Positions 1 to 8,860 of a DNA stretch of 62,988 nt are shown in pieces. Made by a program: the position numbers and the translations under genes. The notes beneath the pieces were generated by a model that saw only the letters and a list, made by a program, of their open reading frames with translations, was not told the origin of the DNA and searched no databases. The number at the start of each line of letters is the position of its first letter. The stretch's first letter is position 1. Origin of the DNA: Promethearchaeati archaeon (GTDB lineage Archaea; Asgardarchaeota; Heimdallarchaeia; Heimdallarchaeales; Heimdallarchaeaceae); assembly GCA_013166775.1 (NCBI GenBank), contig JABLTJ010000020.1, positions 1-62,988 of the forward strand, written 5' to 3'.

Positions 1-630
1 GCAGGAGCTGATAAATTTGATTGCTTTTTCAGCAAGTATCTTACAGTCGATTGTTTTAGTAACCGTTCAATAAATACTCTAGTATTCGTTTAGTATCTTT
101 GAATTATTGTGATTGTCTAGGGAGTTCTTTCATCATTTCTGTACCACTTGTATTATCACAATTTCATTATTAATCACTAACATTTTTAGAGAAGTGGAAA
201 CCACATCAAGTAAAGTAGGGATAAGAAATTTGAAGTTGAAGAGATTATTTCACATAAAATTCTTAATGTGAAAAAGTATAAAAAGATACTATTAATCATC
301 CAGAACCGAATTATGAAATAAGATACATTAACGATGAACCATATCTGCGAAACACTTATATGTTCTTTTTCCTCTTAGAATTTTTGGTGATGAGCAATAC
401 TAAGCTCACTCAATTATCTCGACCAATCTTTAATCTTACTTAGTTTGGTTTGAGTGTGGAGAATGAGTTTACCTGTATTAATTAAGGAAGTGTTATGATG
501 GAAGAGGAGTTTGGAGATTACTTGCAGACTTTATAGGGTAGCTTATGTCCTGTCTATCTTTCACTTCTTTGATGGTAGGAGTTTGGCTATCCTTGCATTT
601 CTACTATCAGCTCATCATAAATTAAACGGA
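1..630. other. Leading region without a recognisable gene
   Basis: I see no complete gene here. Two short open stretches reach a stop near the left edge (bases 1-93 and 2-70); either could be the tail of a gene outside the window, and neither is recognisable. A further open stretch at 285-443 encodes about 52 residues with no start codon at its upstream end, and looks like a decayed gene fragment. The rest is AT-rich sequence leading to the secreted-protein gene that starts at 631. Confidence 0.4.
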
Positions 631-1239
631 GTGAAAAAAATTAACAAAAAACTGAGAAATGCCGTAATATTAGTTGCTATGGTGTCAATTTTGGGTTTTT
701 CGACAGCCTTAGTTAAAGGAGATACACTGTATGTAGATGTAGAAATAACAATAAAACAGATTGTTTTTGACCATAACAGAAATGATGGTGATATTATAGG
801 ACCAGGAGAAATAGGTTTCAAAGTTACAGCATATGGTGGAGAAAACTATTTTGACTACTATGGTACTCTAGGTAAAGGTACACATACAATAAGTGGCGTA
901 AGTTTCTTTTTTGAGAGATACCTCCCTTATGCTTACTTCACAATTGAAACTTGGGATAAAGATGGAAGTGATTATGAGAAAGATTTAGTTTTTCGAGCAA
1001 AGCTTGAAGTCGGAAATTCTGGACCATACTCATATGACTACAATGGTGTATGGTGTTATGCAACTTGGTTTATACCATATCCTTCAGGATGGTATCCTGT
1101 TACTAATGACAACCAATATTCTCTTCTTGATTTTAACGTAATTGATATGGATGATGTTGAACATAGCGAAGTTACCCACTATATACCAAAAATGACTATT
1201 GATGTAGATCTTACATATTACTATGCTGGTCCGGGGTAG
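631..1239 (+). CDS. Secreted protein of unknown function
   Basis: About 202 residues. I chose the GTG at 631 because the protein then opens with a typical secretion signal: several lysines, then a hydrophobic stretch (AVILVAMVSILGFSTALV) followed by the mature part. An upstream in-frame TTG at 511 would add 40 residues in front of that signal. The mature domain is rich in Tyr, Gly and Asp and looks like a beta-sandwich (many short aromatic strands), with no family I recognise. It lies 75 bp ahead of a large ABC export operon on the same strand, so it could be a substrate or outside partner of that exporter; that link is inference from position only. Confidence 0.6.
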   Translation: MKKINKKLRNAVILVAMVSILGFSTALVKGDTLYVDVEITIKQIVFDHNRNDGDIIGPGEIGFKVTAYGGENYFDYYGTLGKGTHTISGVSFFFERYLPYAYFTIETWDKDGSDYEKDLVFRAKLEVGNSGPYSYDYNGVWCYATWFIPYPSGWYPVTNDNQYSLLDFNVIDMDDVEHSEVTHYIPKMTIDVDLTYYYAGPG

Positions 1240-1255
1240 TATCTACCCACCCACC

Positions 1256-1262
1256 TTTTTTT
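1256..1262 (+). terminator. T-run, probable archaeal terminator
   Basis: Seven consecutive Ts lie 16 bases after the stop of the secreted-protein gene, in a sequence that is otherwise unusually C-rich just before it. Archaeal RNA polymerase commonly terminates at such T-runs without a hairpin. A new TATA-like box follows at once (about 1275-1284), which supports separate transcription of the ABC operon. Confidence 0.35.
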
Positions 1263-1274
1263 AAAAAAGAAATA

Positions 1275-1286
1275 CATTTAAATAAA
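1275..1286 (+). promoter_or_regulatory. TATA-like box of the ABC exporter operon
   Basis: The sequence catttaaataaa sits about 30 bases ahead of the TTG start at 1314, the distance expected between an archaeal TATA box and a transcription start at or just before the start codon. No Shine-Dalgarno sequence precedes this start, so a leaderless or near-leaderless message is likely. Confidence 0.4.
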
Positions 1287-1313
1287 CAAGTCTTTATATG
1301 AAGTGGATGCAGA

Positions 1314-4037
1314 TTGTTAAACACAGGGAATAGACCTATTAAATATAAGTATATCATTTTACCCCTAGTTTTATCTGCTATTTGTTTCATAACAGTCTAT
1401 TCAAATGATTTAGCAATTTATTATGGTAATTATGATGATATAATCTCAGATTCTTTCTCAGACTACATTATTATAAAAGAAAACGTTTCTTATCTGTATA
1501 CAGAAGAATATAAGGAGACAAATATTAAATCACAACTTCAGCTTGACGAATATCTGCATATAGGTTTTATGTCAAGTACAATTGAAATAGAGCACGCTGA
1601 AACTTTTCCAGTTGCAGTAATTTGGGCACCTGAAGAATTTTATAGTAATCAGTGTAATTTGTCTATTGAAGAAAATGAATTTTTTGTAGACAATTCTTTA
1701 AGAGATAAAAATCTGAATATTTCGCAATCACTCTTTACATCTTTTCAGTTTGCAGGAGATCTTAATGTAAATAGTACTTTATCATTTCAAGGCTTTGTTC
1801 CTGTAAATAAAATAGCTCAGACTAAAATGTTAGAAGCTTTTTTTTCTAAGTATATAAATGGTAATTGTATTCTTATAAACGATAATACATTTGATGGACT
1901 CTTTGACGATTATTTTCATCAAATTGCGACACAAGAAGCTTTCTTATTCAAATTTGATAAATCCAAAATCTATAACCAATTGGTCGAAGATATTATTACT
2001 TATTTAGGAGTTGAAGAAGATAAAATTCACGGAGTATTTGAAGTAGATACTGAAGATATTACCAATGATTCTTCAATTTATCAATATTCATTGAAAGGTC
2101 AATTAGAGCTATTTAATAGTAATTTTGAAGAGGTTAGAATAACTCAAAGAATCTCTCTTTATTTGCTAATATCAATTATTATCATTCTTTCTCTGGTCTT
2201 TACATCTAAAGGTTATTTAAATTCTCAAAAAAGTAAATTTATATTATTCAAGATGAGAGGTGGAAAAGACTTTCAGATATCACTAACGCTTGTTTTAACA
2301 GAAATAAAAGCGGTTGGAATCGTTCTTATTTTAAGCTATATTTACTCGTTAATTTACCTCAAACTCACTGTACCATTTTTTTTGAGGTTTGGTGTAAATT
2401 ACATTAAACTTGCTGGTACCGCTCTAGCATTTGTAGCATTGAGTGGTTCTTTTCAATTATTTCTCCTCATACAAAAATCAAAAAAGGCTACTAAAGAAGA
2501 AAATAGAGATTCTACACTTTTTCGAAAACTCTACAACATAGCTGGAGAAATATTTGTTTCACTTATTCCTATTACTTTTTCTGCTCTATTCTTCATTAAC
2601 ACATATATTCTACTTTTTGGTAGTGAAAATGATATCAATTATTGGATTTTTGGCTTATTTTGTATTGTATTATTGGTTTTCAGCTTATTACTGAAAAAAG
2701 ATCGCATTTCAAAACTAGGAACCCTGATTATCTTATTATTTGCTAAGGTTTATTCTATTCTTAATTATACAAGAGATTTCTCCAGAAAAGTGCTTATAAA
2801 AGAAAAGGGAGTTTCAAAGCTACTGGTGATATTTGTAATGATAATTTCTCTATTCTTCTCTGTGCATGATTCATTTGTTGCATTTGATACAAGAAATGAA
2901 GCTTACAATGAAATTGGTGATTTGACGATTGTTTACCCAATTACCAGTAGTATTGATGTTCACAATCTTCTGAGGGATTATATTGATTCTTCAATAGAGT
3001 TTTATCATACATACTTCGATACAGAGTATATTGGTTTAGCTGATACGCAAGGAATAATTTTACAGCAATTAGATGGTTTTATTATAAATCAGAGTAAAAT
3101 CCAGAACTTATTTGATTCTCAAAAATACATAGAAGAATATTCAGGAGAAAGGAATATAGAAGATATAAAGCAAGAATTTGAAAATAATTCAAATTCCATA
3201 ATTATTCCAAAAGGGCTATCAAACATGCTAGATAAAGATATAGGAAATTCTCTTACTTATACTCACACTTCTACTGGTGAAGTTAGATACTACGGTGAAA
3301 TAATAGATATTGTCAATTCAGTTCCAACATTTTCTTGGTTGAGTTTTTATTATTATACAAATCCTGGTTCTTCTTCTCACCCCCAAAATCCAAACTACAT
3401 CTTACTAAATGGCAACATCTCAGATGTATCATCATATGAATTTCTTGAATCATTATCAATTCTCTTCTTGAAAAACAATACTAATAAAAACCAGCTTAAA
3501 TCTTTGATTGGTTTATGGAATGATGATTATCATTATGATATTTCTATAATTGATTTTGGCAACACTAAATTCGTTACAGAATTCGCAGATGTATTTTTGA
3601 ATTCTGAACAGCTGATTACAATAATTGTAATTATAAGTATAGCACTAAGTTACTACATTTTTGAATATTGTAGACAGATTTTCGATGATCAGCTTAATGG
3701 TTTCAGTGTTTTCTTTGCAAGAGGAACATCAATTAAACAGGGTATCTTCCTTGCTTTGGTTCCTCTGCTTTTATTTCTATATTTTCTTATGATATTAGGG
3801 AATCTTTTTGGATGGCTTTTTACATTAATTCTCTCCAGCAATTTTCAACCTTATGATTATCTGAAAATAGGATTGTCAGTTTTTCCTTATTCTTTATTTG
3901 TGCTCCTTTTACAATTTGTGTATCTAACTACTATTACTTGTTTCTCTGGATTTATTTATTTTTGGAAGTTAAAAAAAGCTTTACCACCTATCAAACAGAT
4001 TGACAATCCTCTATTTCAATTGGAGGAACAAGAATGA
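1314..4037 (+). CDS. Large FtsX/MacB-type ABC permease, first subunit
   Basis: 907 residues, far larger than a typical FtsX-like permease of about 400. A transmembrane helix lies near residues 10-30, followed by a long predicted extracellular domain to about residue 280, a group of membrane helices near 285-500, a second extracellular domain (about 515-765), and a final helix group at 770-895. This duplicated plan is that of two-module LolC/LolE/MacB-type permeases, which move substrates out of the membrane or drive extracellular machinery rather than forming an import channel. The stop overlaps the next gene as ATGA. The start is TTG; nearby ATGs at 1298 and 1307 are out of frame. The substrate is unknown. 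Confidence 0.8.
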   Translation: MLNTGNRPIKYKYIILPLVLSAICFITVYSNDLAIYYGNYDDIISDSFSDYIIIKENVSYLYTEEYKETNIKSQLQLDEYLHIGFMSSTIEIEHAETFPVAVIWAPEEFYSNQCNLSIEENEFFVDNSLRDKNLNISQSLFTSFQFAGDLNVNSTLSFQGFVPVNKIAQTKMLEAFFSKYINGNCILINDNTFDGLFDDYFHQIATQEAFLFKFDKSKIYNQLVEDIITYLGVEEDKIHGVFEVDTEDITNDSSIYQYSLKGQLELFNSNFEEVRITQRISLYLLISIIIILSLVFTSKGYLNSQKSKFILFKMRGGKDFQISLTLVLTEIKAVGIVLILSYIYSLIYLKLTVPFFLRFGVNYIKLAGTALAFVALSGSFQLFLLIQKSKKATKEENRDSTLFRKLYNIAGEIFVSLIPITFSALFFINTYILLFGSENDINYWIFGLFCIVLLVFSLLLKKDRISKLGTLIILLFAKVYSILNYTRDFSRKVLIKEKGVSKLLVIFVMIISLFFSVHDSFVAFDTRNEAYNEIGDLTIVYPITSSIDVHNLLRDYIDSSIEFYHTYFDTEYIGLADTQGIILQQLDGFIINQSKIQNLFDSQKYIEEYSGERNIEDIKQEFENNSNSIIIPKGLSNMLDKDIGNSLTYTHTSTGEVRYYGEIIDIVNSVPTFSWLSFYYYTNPGSSSHPQNPNYILLNGNISDVSSYEFLESLSILFLKNNTNKNQLKSLIGLWNDDYHYDISIIDFGNTKFVTEFADVFLNSEQLITIIVIISIALSYYIFEYCRQIFDDQLNGFSVFFARGTSIKQGIFLALVPLLLFLYFLMILGNLFGWLFTLILSSNFQPYDYLKIGLSVFPYSLFVLLLQFVYLTTITCFSGFIYFWKLKKALPPIKQIDNPLFQLEEQE

Positions 4038-6649
4038 AGCTATTATCATTACTGAAAAAAGGACAGAAAAAGACCTTGCTATACGAGGGCATAATTATTT
4101 TATTTCTGTTTGTTTCATCTTCATTTTCGCTCTCATTATTCACATCTGATTATTATAGCAAGTGGTCAACTCTTGTACAAACTCAAAATAAAGCTGATTT
4201 TGAAGTTCTAGTAGAACAGAGTTTTTCTAACTATCTATCTTCGTATACATCTTTCTCTGGTCGTTTCAAAGACTATAATTATCGTTCAATGGATTTAGTT
4301 CCAAAAACATTCATTAACCTAAATTATAGTGGTTTTTACTTCACAAATTATAATCTTATCTTGCTAAATTCTGATTTATTGACCGCTCTTAATTTGACTC
4401 TAGATAACGATGAAGCTGTACTATTTCACCAAAGCGATTATGAAATTGAGTTAGGTAGCCTATTTATTGAGTGGAATTTCCCCTCTTATAATGAAAGCAT
4501 TTCTTTGCTAGATTCAGTAAATGAGACTGTTTTTTTAGATGTTTTTATGAATTTTGAAGATTTAATAATTAGCAATAATCTTCACAATCTGAATATTCTT
4601 ATGTCAGAAGATTCTTTCTTTAACTTTGCAATTACAGTTGGCTATGATTCTCTTTTAAGTTTAGCATCTAACGAGACTACTTATCATTTCACATATTTTC
4701 AATGGGACAAAACTTCTACGGTAAATTATCTTCCGAAAAAAGTTGTGGAATTACACAATCATTGGACAAGTAGCATTAGATTTGATTTTTTTGATTTTTA
4801 TAGCTTTTTTGAAGAAAATAGAGATTTAACTATTATTCTAACTTTTAATGGTAAGGAGACGAATGCGTCACTTCTAAATATATCATTACTAGTTATAATT
4901 ATTACTGGAGTTTTTCTCTTTTCCACCTATCTTTTTCTTAAAAATAATCTAAGAGAATTGAGAAAAATCTTGAAGGTTTTTACAGAGAGGGGTGCTGGTT
5001 ACTCACAATTAGTAAAAAGGATTGTTTTGCTCCAAACCTCTGTATTAATGATTAGTTTAGCAATTTCTTCCATTTTAACTTTTATTGTGTTATTCATTAA
5101 TGGGTCAAGTAAATGGGTATTTTCCAAGATTTTGATGTCTGTTGATCTTTGCATAATTTTTGTTTGTGTAATTATTTTCCAATATTCTCTAACTTCAGCC
5201 ATCCGATTTAGAGACATTTCAAATAAACAAGCTGAGAAAAAATATTCTAAATCAAAAAAGATTAGCATATTGATTCAGACAACAACTATGGTATTAGTTG
5301 TTGTCTCTATTACACTCTTTTGGACTTTGAATAAGGTAACATTTCAGTTGCAATATCTTTCCACAGGATGGATCTGGACAATTTCCTTAAGTTTCTTTGT
5401 TTTTTGCACTTTACTAGTTTTTTCTCCTAAATTAGTTGTACTAGTAATGAGAAAAACCCTCAGTAGGATTTTATCAGTTCTTACTTCTTTACATTTATTT
5501 ATTTCTAAGCTCTTCTTATCCATATATAGAACAAAAAAACAATTGTGGTTTCTATACTTTTTCCTAATTTTCTTTACATCCTTCCTATCTTCAAGTTTTA
5601 TAACATTAAGACAACACAGCGACCAATATTATTCATCTCAGAAATTATTAGATGTCTCAATTGTTGTTAATTCAGACAGTATTCCCGAAATAATTCAGGA
5701 ATATGGGAATACAGAGTATATTGTTTCTTATATGGATAGTGTTTTTTCTGGACAAATTTTTGAGAGTTTTATCTATATTACTAACCCCTTGAAATTTTAT
5801 GATCATATGATTTTTACTAAGAACTATTTCCAAGAACTTTCTAACTATGAGGTTTTCCAACAGTTGAACAGTTCTATTGATAATGTAATAACATCTAGTC
5901 AAATCATGCAACAACATCACTTTTCAATTTCTGATGATATTTCTGTACCAAAATTCTCATCGAATGGAAGTATATTTTATGAGAAAAAAACTCTGATTGA
6001 CTATACAACCTATCTACCTTTTTACTCGAATCTATTAGGAGATTCTTGGTATATAATGAAATATGCTGAAAATGATAACATTACAAAATTCCAAAGTGCA
6101 ATTTTTAGTTTTAGAGAGAATATCGAAAATATACACGAGTTTTATAGCTATTTAGAAGAAGAGAAAATGGTGGACTTAGTACTTCATGGTAAAAATAATA
6201 GTAATTTGGAAATTTACACAAATGAACAACTATTGCAGAATCTTAAAATTACATTAGTTTTTGTAAATCTGGTGATACCAGTGATCCTTACCCTAATCCT
6301 AGTTGATATAAAACGAGAAGCAAAGAAGCAATTAGATTTCCTGAAAATAAGAGGTATGAAGACACCTCTATCCACCTCATCTCTATTGTTATGGTTCACA
6401 AGTCATACACTTCTTGCATCTGCTTTTGCTGTAATTTTAGCAGTTTTTGGTCTTCAAATTATCCTATCTATCTACAATATTTCAAATAATTTTCCAATAA
6501 TTATAGAAATCTCATGGTTATCATTTATTACTCCCATCTTCTTGATTCTTCTTGGATTACTTCAACCAGTTGAATCATTTTTGCATTTTAAGAACTTAGG
6601 ACGATTAAAATATAAAAAACAAAAAAATGAAAGTGAGAAAGATGAATAA
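4034..6649 (+). CDS. Large FtsX/MacB-type ABC permease, second subunit
   Basis: 871 residues with the same layout as its upstream neighbour: one N-terminal helix (about 14-36), a large extracellular domain to about 280, a central helix cluster (about 285-515), another extracellular domain and C-terminal helices (about 735-860). The start codon overlaps the preceding stop (ATGA) and the stop overlaps the ATPase gene, so the three genes are translationally coupled. The two permeases are most likely heterodimer partners in a LolCDE-like complex. Overall sequence similarity between the two is low by eye and lies mainly in topology. Function beyond mechanical or lipoprotein-type ABC activity cannot be stated. 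Confidence 0.8.
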   Translation: MKLLSLLKKGQKKTLLYEGIIILFLFVSSSFSLSLFTSDYYSKWSTLVQTQNKADFEVLVEQSFSNYLSSYTSFSGRFKDYNYRSMDLVPKTFINLNYSGFYFTNYNLILLNSDLLTALNLTLDNDEAVLFHQSDYEIELGSLFIEWNFPSYNESISLLDSVNETVFLDVFMNFEDLIISNNLHNLNILMSEDSFFNFAITVGYDSLLSLASNETTYHFTYFQWDKTSTVNYLPKKVVELHNHWTSSIRFDFFDFYSFFEENRDLTIILTFNGKETNASLLNISLLVIIITGVFLFSTYLFLKNNLRELRKILKVFTERGAGYSQLVKRIVLLQTSVLMISLAISSILTFIVLFINGSSKWVFSKILMSVDLCIIFVCVIIFQYSLTSAIRFRDISNKQAEKKYSKSKKISILIQTTTMVLVVVSITLFWTLNKVTFQLQYLSTGWIWTISLSFFVFCTLLVFSPKLVVLVMRKTLSRILSVLTSLHLFISKLFLSIYRTKKQLWFLYFFLIFFTSFLSSSFITLRQHSDQYYSSQKLLDVSIVVNSDSIPEIIQEYGNTEYIVSYMDSVFSGQIFESFIYITNPLKFYDHMIFTKNYFQELSNYEVFQQLNSSIDNVITSSQIMQQHHFSISDDISVPKFSSNGSIFYEKKTLIDYTTYLPFYSNLLGDSWYIMKYAENDNITKFQSAIFSFRENIENIHEFYSYLEEEKMVDLVLHGKNNSNLEIYTNEQLLQNLKITLVFVNLVIPVILTLILVDIKREAKKQLDFLKIRGMKTPLSTSSLLLWFTSHTLLASAFAVILAVFGLQIILSIYNISNNFPIIIEISWLSFITPIFLILLGLLQPVESFLHFKNLGRLKYKKQKNESEKDE

Positions 6650-7325
6650 AAAAGAACAGATAATAAAGGTACTAGATTTAGTTCATGTATATAAAGGTAA
6701 AGTGGAGACTATAGCTCTTCCAGGAATAAATTTAAACATTAACAAAGGTGAAAGAGTAGTTGTACGCGGCAAATCTGGCATTGGTAAATCGACTCTTCTC
6801 CATTGTCTAGCGGGTATTTTAAGGCCAACTGCTGGAAAAATACTTGTTGAATTCAAAAATATAGTTGAGTATGATGAAGATCAACTAGCCGAGTATAGAT
6901 GTAAAACCATTGGCTTAATTTATCAATCCTATAATTTGGCCCCCTTTCTTACAGTAAAAGAAAACATTGAATTCCCTATGGTTTTAGCAAAAATAGTTAA
7001 AGAGAAAAGAGAAAAACGGATTAATGAGCTTGTGGAAATGCTTGAGATAGATCGTTACCTTAAACAGAAACCCCCATACCTCAGTGGAGGAGAACAGCAA
7101 AGAGTTGCGATGGCAGTTGCATTAGCTAATAATCCTCTAATTATTCTAGCGGATGAACCAACAGGCAATTTAGATTCTGAAATTTCTACAACTGTATATG
7201 AGCTCCTTTCAAACATGTCTATAGCATACAATACAACATTGGTTATAGCTTCCCATGACCCAGAAGCATCCAAATATGCAGATAGGGAAATTGTTTTAGC
7301 AAAGATCAAATCACAGGAATTATGA
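6642..7325 (+). CDS. ABC transporter ATPase, LolD/MacB family
   Basis: About 227 residues, the usual length for LolD-type ATPases. Visible motifs: Walker A GKSGIGKST, Q-loop in IYQSYN, signature LSGGEQQRVAMA, Walker B IILADEPTGNLDSE and the switch histidine in ASHDPE. The DEPTGNLD form is typical of the LolD/MacB/FtsE branch. I prefer the ATG at 6642, with GTGA five bases upstream, over the ATG at 6627, which lacks a ribosome-binding site. Either start overlaps the second permease gene. It supplies ATP hydrolysis for the two permeases upstream; it is the last gene of the operon. Confidence 0.92.
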   Translation: MNKKEQIIKVLDLVHVYKGKVETIALPGINLNINKGERVVVRGKSGIGKSTLLHCLAGILRPTAGKILVEFKNIVEYDEDQLAEYRCKTIGLIYQSYNLAPFLTVKENIEFPMVLAKIVKEKREKRINELVEMLEIDRYLKQKPPYLSGGEQQRVAMAVALANNPLIILADEPTGNLDSEISTTVYELLSNMSIAYNTTLVIASHDPEASKYADREIVLAKIKSQEL

Positions 7326-7443
7326 TGTGTTTCGTCATCTTATGATATAAACAAGAATAATTAATAAGTGATGAAGCCTATCAATTCTTAAAACAAATTC
7401 TTTATGCCTTTGATTTCCACAACATTCTAACAACTTAATGATA

Positions 7444-7499
7444 AAAGTTACATACGGGTTTTGAGTAAAAAAGAGTGAAAAGTAATTTGTTTCAAATTA
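7444..7499 (+). repeat. Upstream element, copy A of a two-copy 55-bp repeat
   Basis: About 55 bases nearly the same as 8755-8812, sharing cores such as gttttgagtaaaaa and gagtgaaaag. Each copy ends about 50 bases ahead of a plus-strand reading frame (7550 and 8861). It may be a shared promoter-proximal regulatory sequence or simply a duplication. Confidence 0.55.
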
Positions 7500-7549
7500 T
7501 AGATTGGTTTAGATAGAGGGTTGAGAGAGAGTTCAATATAGATAGAGCA

Positions 7550-7912
7550 GTGATTTATGGAAATGGTTCCTTTTCTATCACAATCGTAATTATGGCTAAC
7601 TTCACAAATGTTTCGATTGACACACAAGGTTCTCTTATTATTTTTAATGCATTTGTAATTGACACTAATAACAATTCATTTTTTGATTCTTATTATTATT
7701 TTTACAAAGCTTCGATAACCAACTCATCGCTTTTTGGAATTGCTATTGTTTTGAGACACTCAGAAGGAGATTCTGTTGGAATAAAAGGTATGAGGGTTTG
7801 TGAATTTCAAGGATATATTAATGGTACTTTTTCAATAGGACAACAAATTAATTTCATACTCACACATCACTACAGAGAAGATAAGTTTTCTATTTTATTC
7901 AATTCATATTAA
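7550..7912 (+). CDS. Hypothetical Asn/Ser-rich protein
   Basis: 120 residues from a GTG start, with no recognised family and no signal peptide at this start. The composition (many Asn, Ser, Phe, Ile and several N-x-S/T sites) resembles an extracellular domain, so this may be the remaining part of a longer secreted protein whose N-terminus has been lost. The repeated element at 7444-7499 lies just ahead. It may not be expressed. Confidence 0.35.
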   Translation: MIYGNGSFSITIVIMANFTNVSIDTQGSLIIFNAFVIDTNNNSFFDSYYYFYKASITNSSLFGIAIVLRHSEGDSVGIKGMRVCEFQGYINGTFSIGQQINFILTHHYREDKFSILFNSY

Positions 7913-7974
7913 ACTATTGTTCTCTAAAATTTAAACCAATAATTGACATTTATGCTATTTTACGAAGTGTTTAT

Positions 7975-7986
7975 CTTTTTTTTACT
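7975..7986 (+). terminator. T-run between convergent genes
   Basis: A long plus-strand T-run lies after the 7550-7912 frame and just before the convergent hemolysin-III gene ends at 7991. It could terminate plus-strand transcription. Supported by composition only. Confidence 0.25.
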
Positions 7987-7990
7987 TTTT

Positions 7991-8638
7991 CTAGATTACT
8001 CCACCAATAATAGCAACATAATGTAATGAAGCTCCTACAATTATCAAAACATGGAATATATCATGAAATACAAATACACCTGGGAAAGGTTTCTGTTTGT
8101 TAATTGCATGGAAAATTGCTCCTATTGTATATGCTAATCCTCCGAAAAGAACAAGTAAAAAGACTCGAAGAGATAATCCTTTGAACATATAATCTATTCG
8201 AATTGCTATCATCCACCCCATTACTAAGTAGATCCCAACATCAAGCCAGGTAGGAATATTTACTGCAAGAATTTTGAGTATTGTTCCAAATGCAACAAAC
8301 CCCCATTGCAGTGAGATTATTGTCCATTTAAAGATTCCATCTAAATACAAGTAAGAAACGATAGTGTATGAACCTGCAATCATGAAGTAGATAGCTATGT
8401 GATCTAACTGTCTCCAAAAAGAAACTTCATCACTTTCTTTTTTTAGAGTGTGAAAGACTGAGCTTCCTGTAAACATAAAACAGATACAGAAAGAATAAAG
8501 TATACTTATTGCTAAAAGAGCATTATCTTTTCTTGTTATGTAAATTAGATAGATTGAACCTATAATTGCAAATACTAAAGCTACAGAATGAGAATAAGCG
8601 GCAAATCTTTCAGTGGGTATTGGTTTGCGGAGATTCAT
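7991..8638 (-). CDS. trhA: Hemolysin III / TrhA (PAQR superfamily) membrane protein
   Basis: 215 residues with seven predicted membrane helices. The family's metal-binding pattern is visible: SSVFH near residue 60, a conserved Asp-His in QLDHIAIY near 85, and a final H-x3-H in the FHDIFHV segment near 195. PAQR/HlyIII proteins are membrane metal-dependent hydrolases or regulators of membrane energetics; bacterial members are linked to lipid homeostasis. The ATG at 8638 gives the standard N-terminus, where the family's short cytosolic segment precedes helix 1. It stands alone between two plus-strand frames. The archaeal role is not established. Confidence 0.85.
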   Translation of the reverse strand: MNLRKPIPTERFAAYSHSVALVFAIIGSIYLIYITRKDNALLAISILYSFCICFMFTGSSVFHTLKKESDEVSFWRQLDHIAIYFMIAGSYTIVSYLYLDGIFKWTIISLQWGFVAFGTILKILAVNIPTWLDVGIYLVMGWMIAIRIDYMFKGLSLRVFLLVLFGGLAYTIGAIFHAINKQKPFPGVFVFHDIFHVLIIVGASLHYVAIIGGVI

Positions 8639-8754
8639 ACTATTGATTGAATGAATCTATCTCACGTATAATAATATGTGTGATACTTGATGATTTAACG
8701 AAATATTTATCTTTAGTAAAAAATCTCTTTTCTCTTGAATTCTTTTTTATAACA

Positions 8755-8812
8755 AAAGTTATATACTCGTTTTGAGTAAAAATGAGTGAAAAGAAATTTG
8801 CTTTCAAAATTA
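8755..8812 (+). repeat. Upstream element, copy B of a two-copy 55-bp repeat
   Basis: Partner of 7444-7499, differing at only a handful of positions. It includes a TATA-like gttatatactc at its left end and stands about 50 bases before the nucleotidyltransferase start at 8861. Confidence 0.55.
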
Positions 8813-8860
8813 AAAGTGAAATAAGTATATAATATTGAAAAGACAAAGGTGTAAAAGAAA

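Noticed and set aside
2..70. Possible gene tail at the left edge
   Set aside because: Two frames are open to the edge and neither can be recognised from so few residues.
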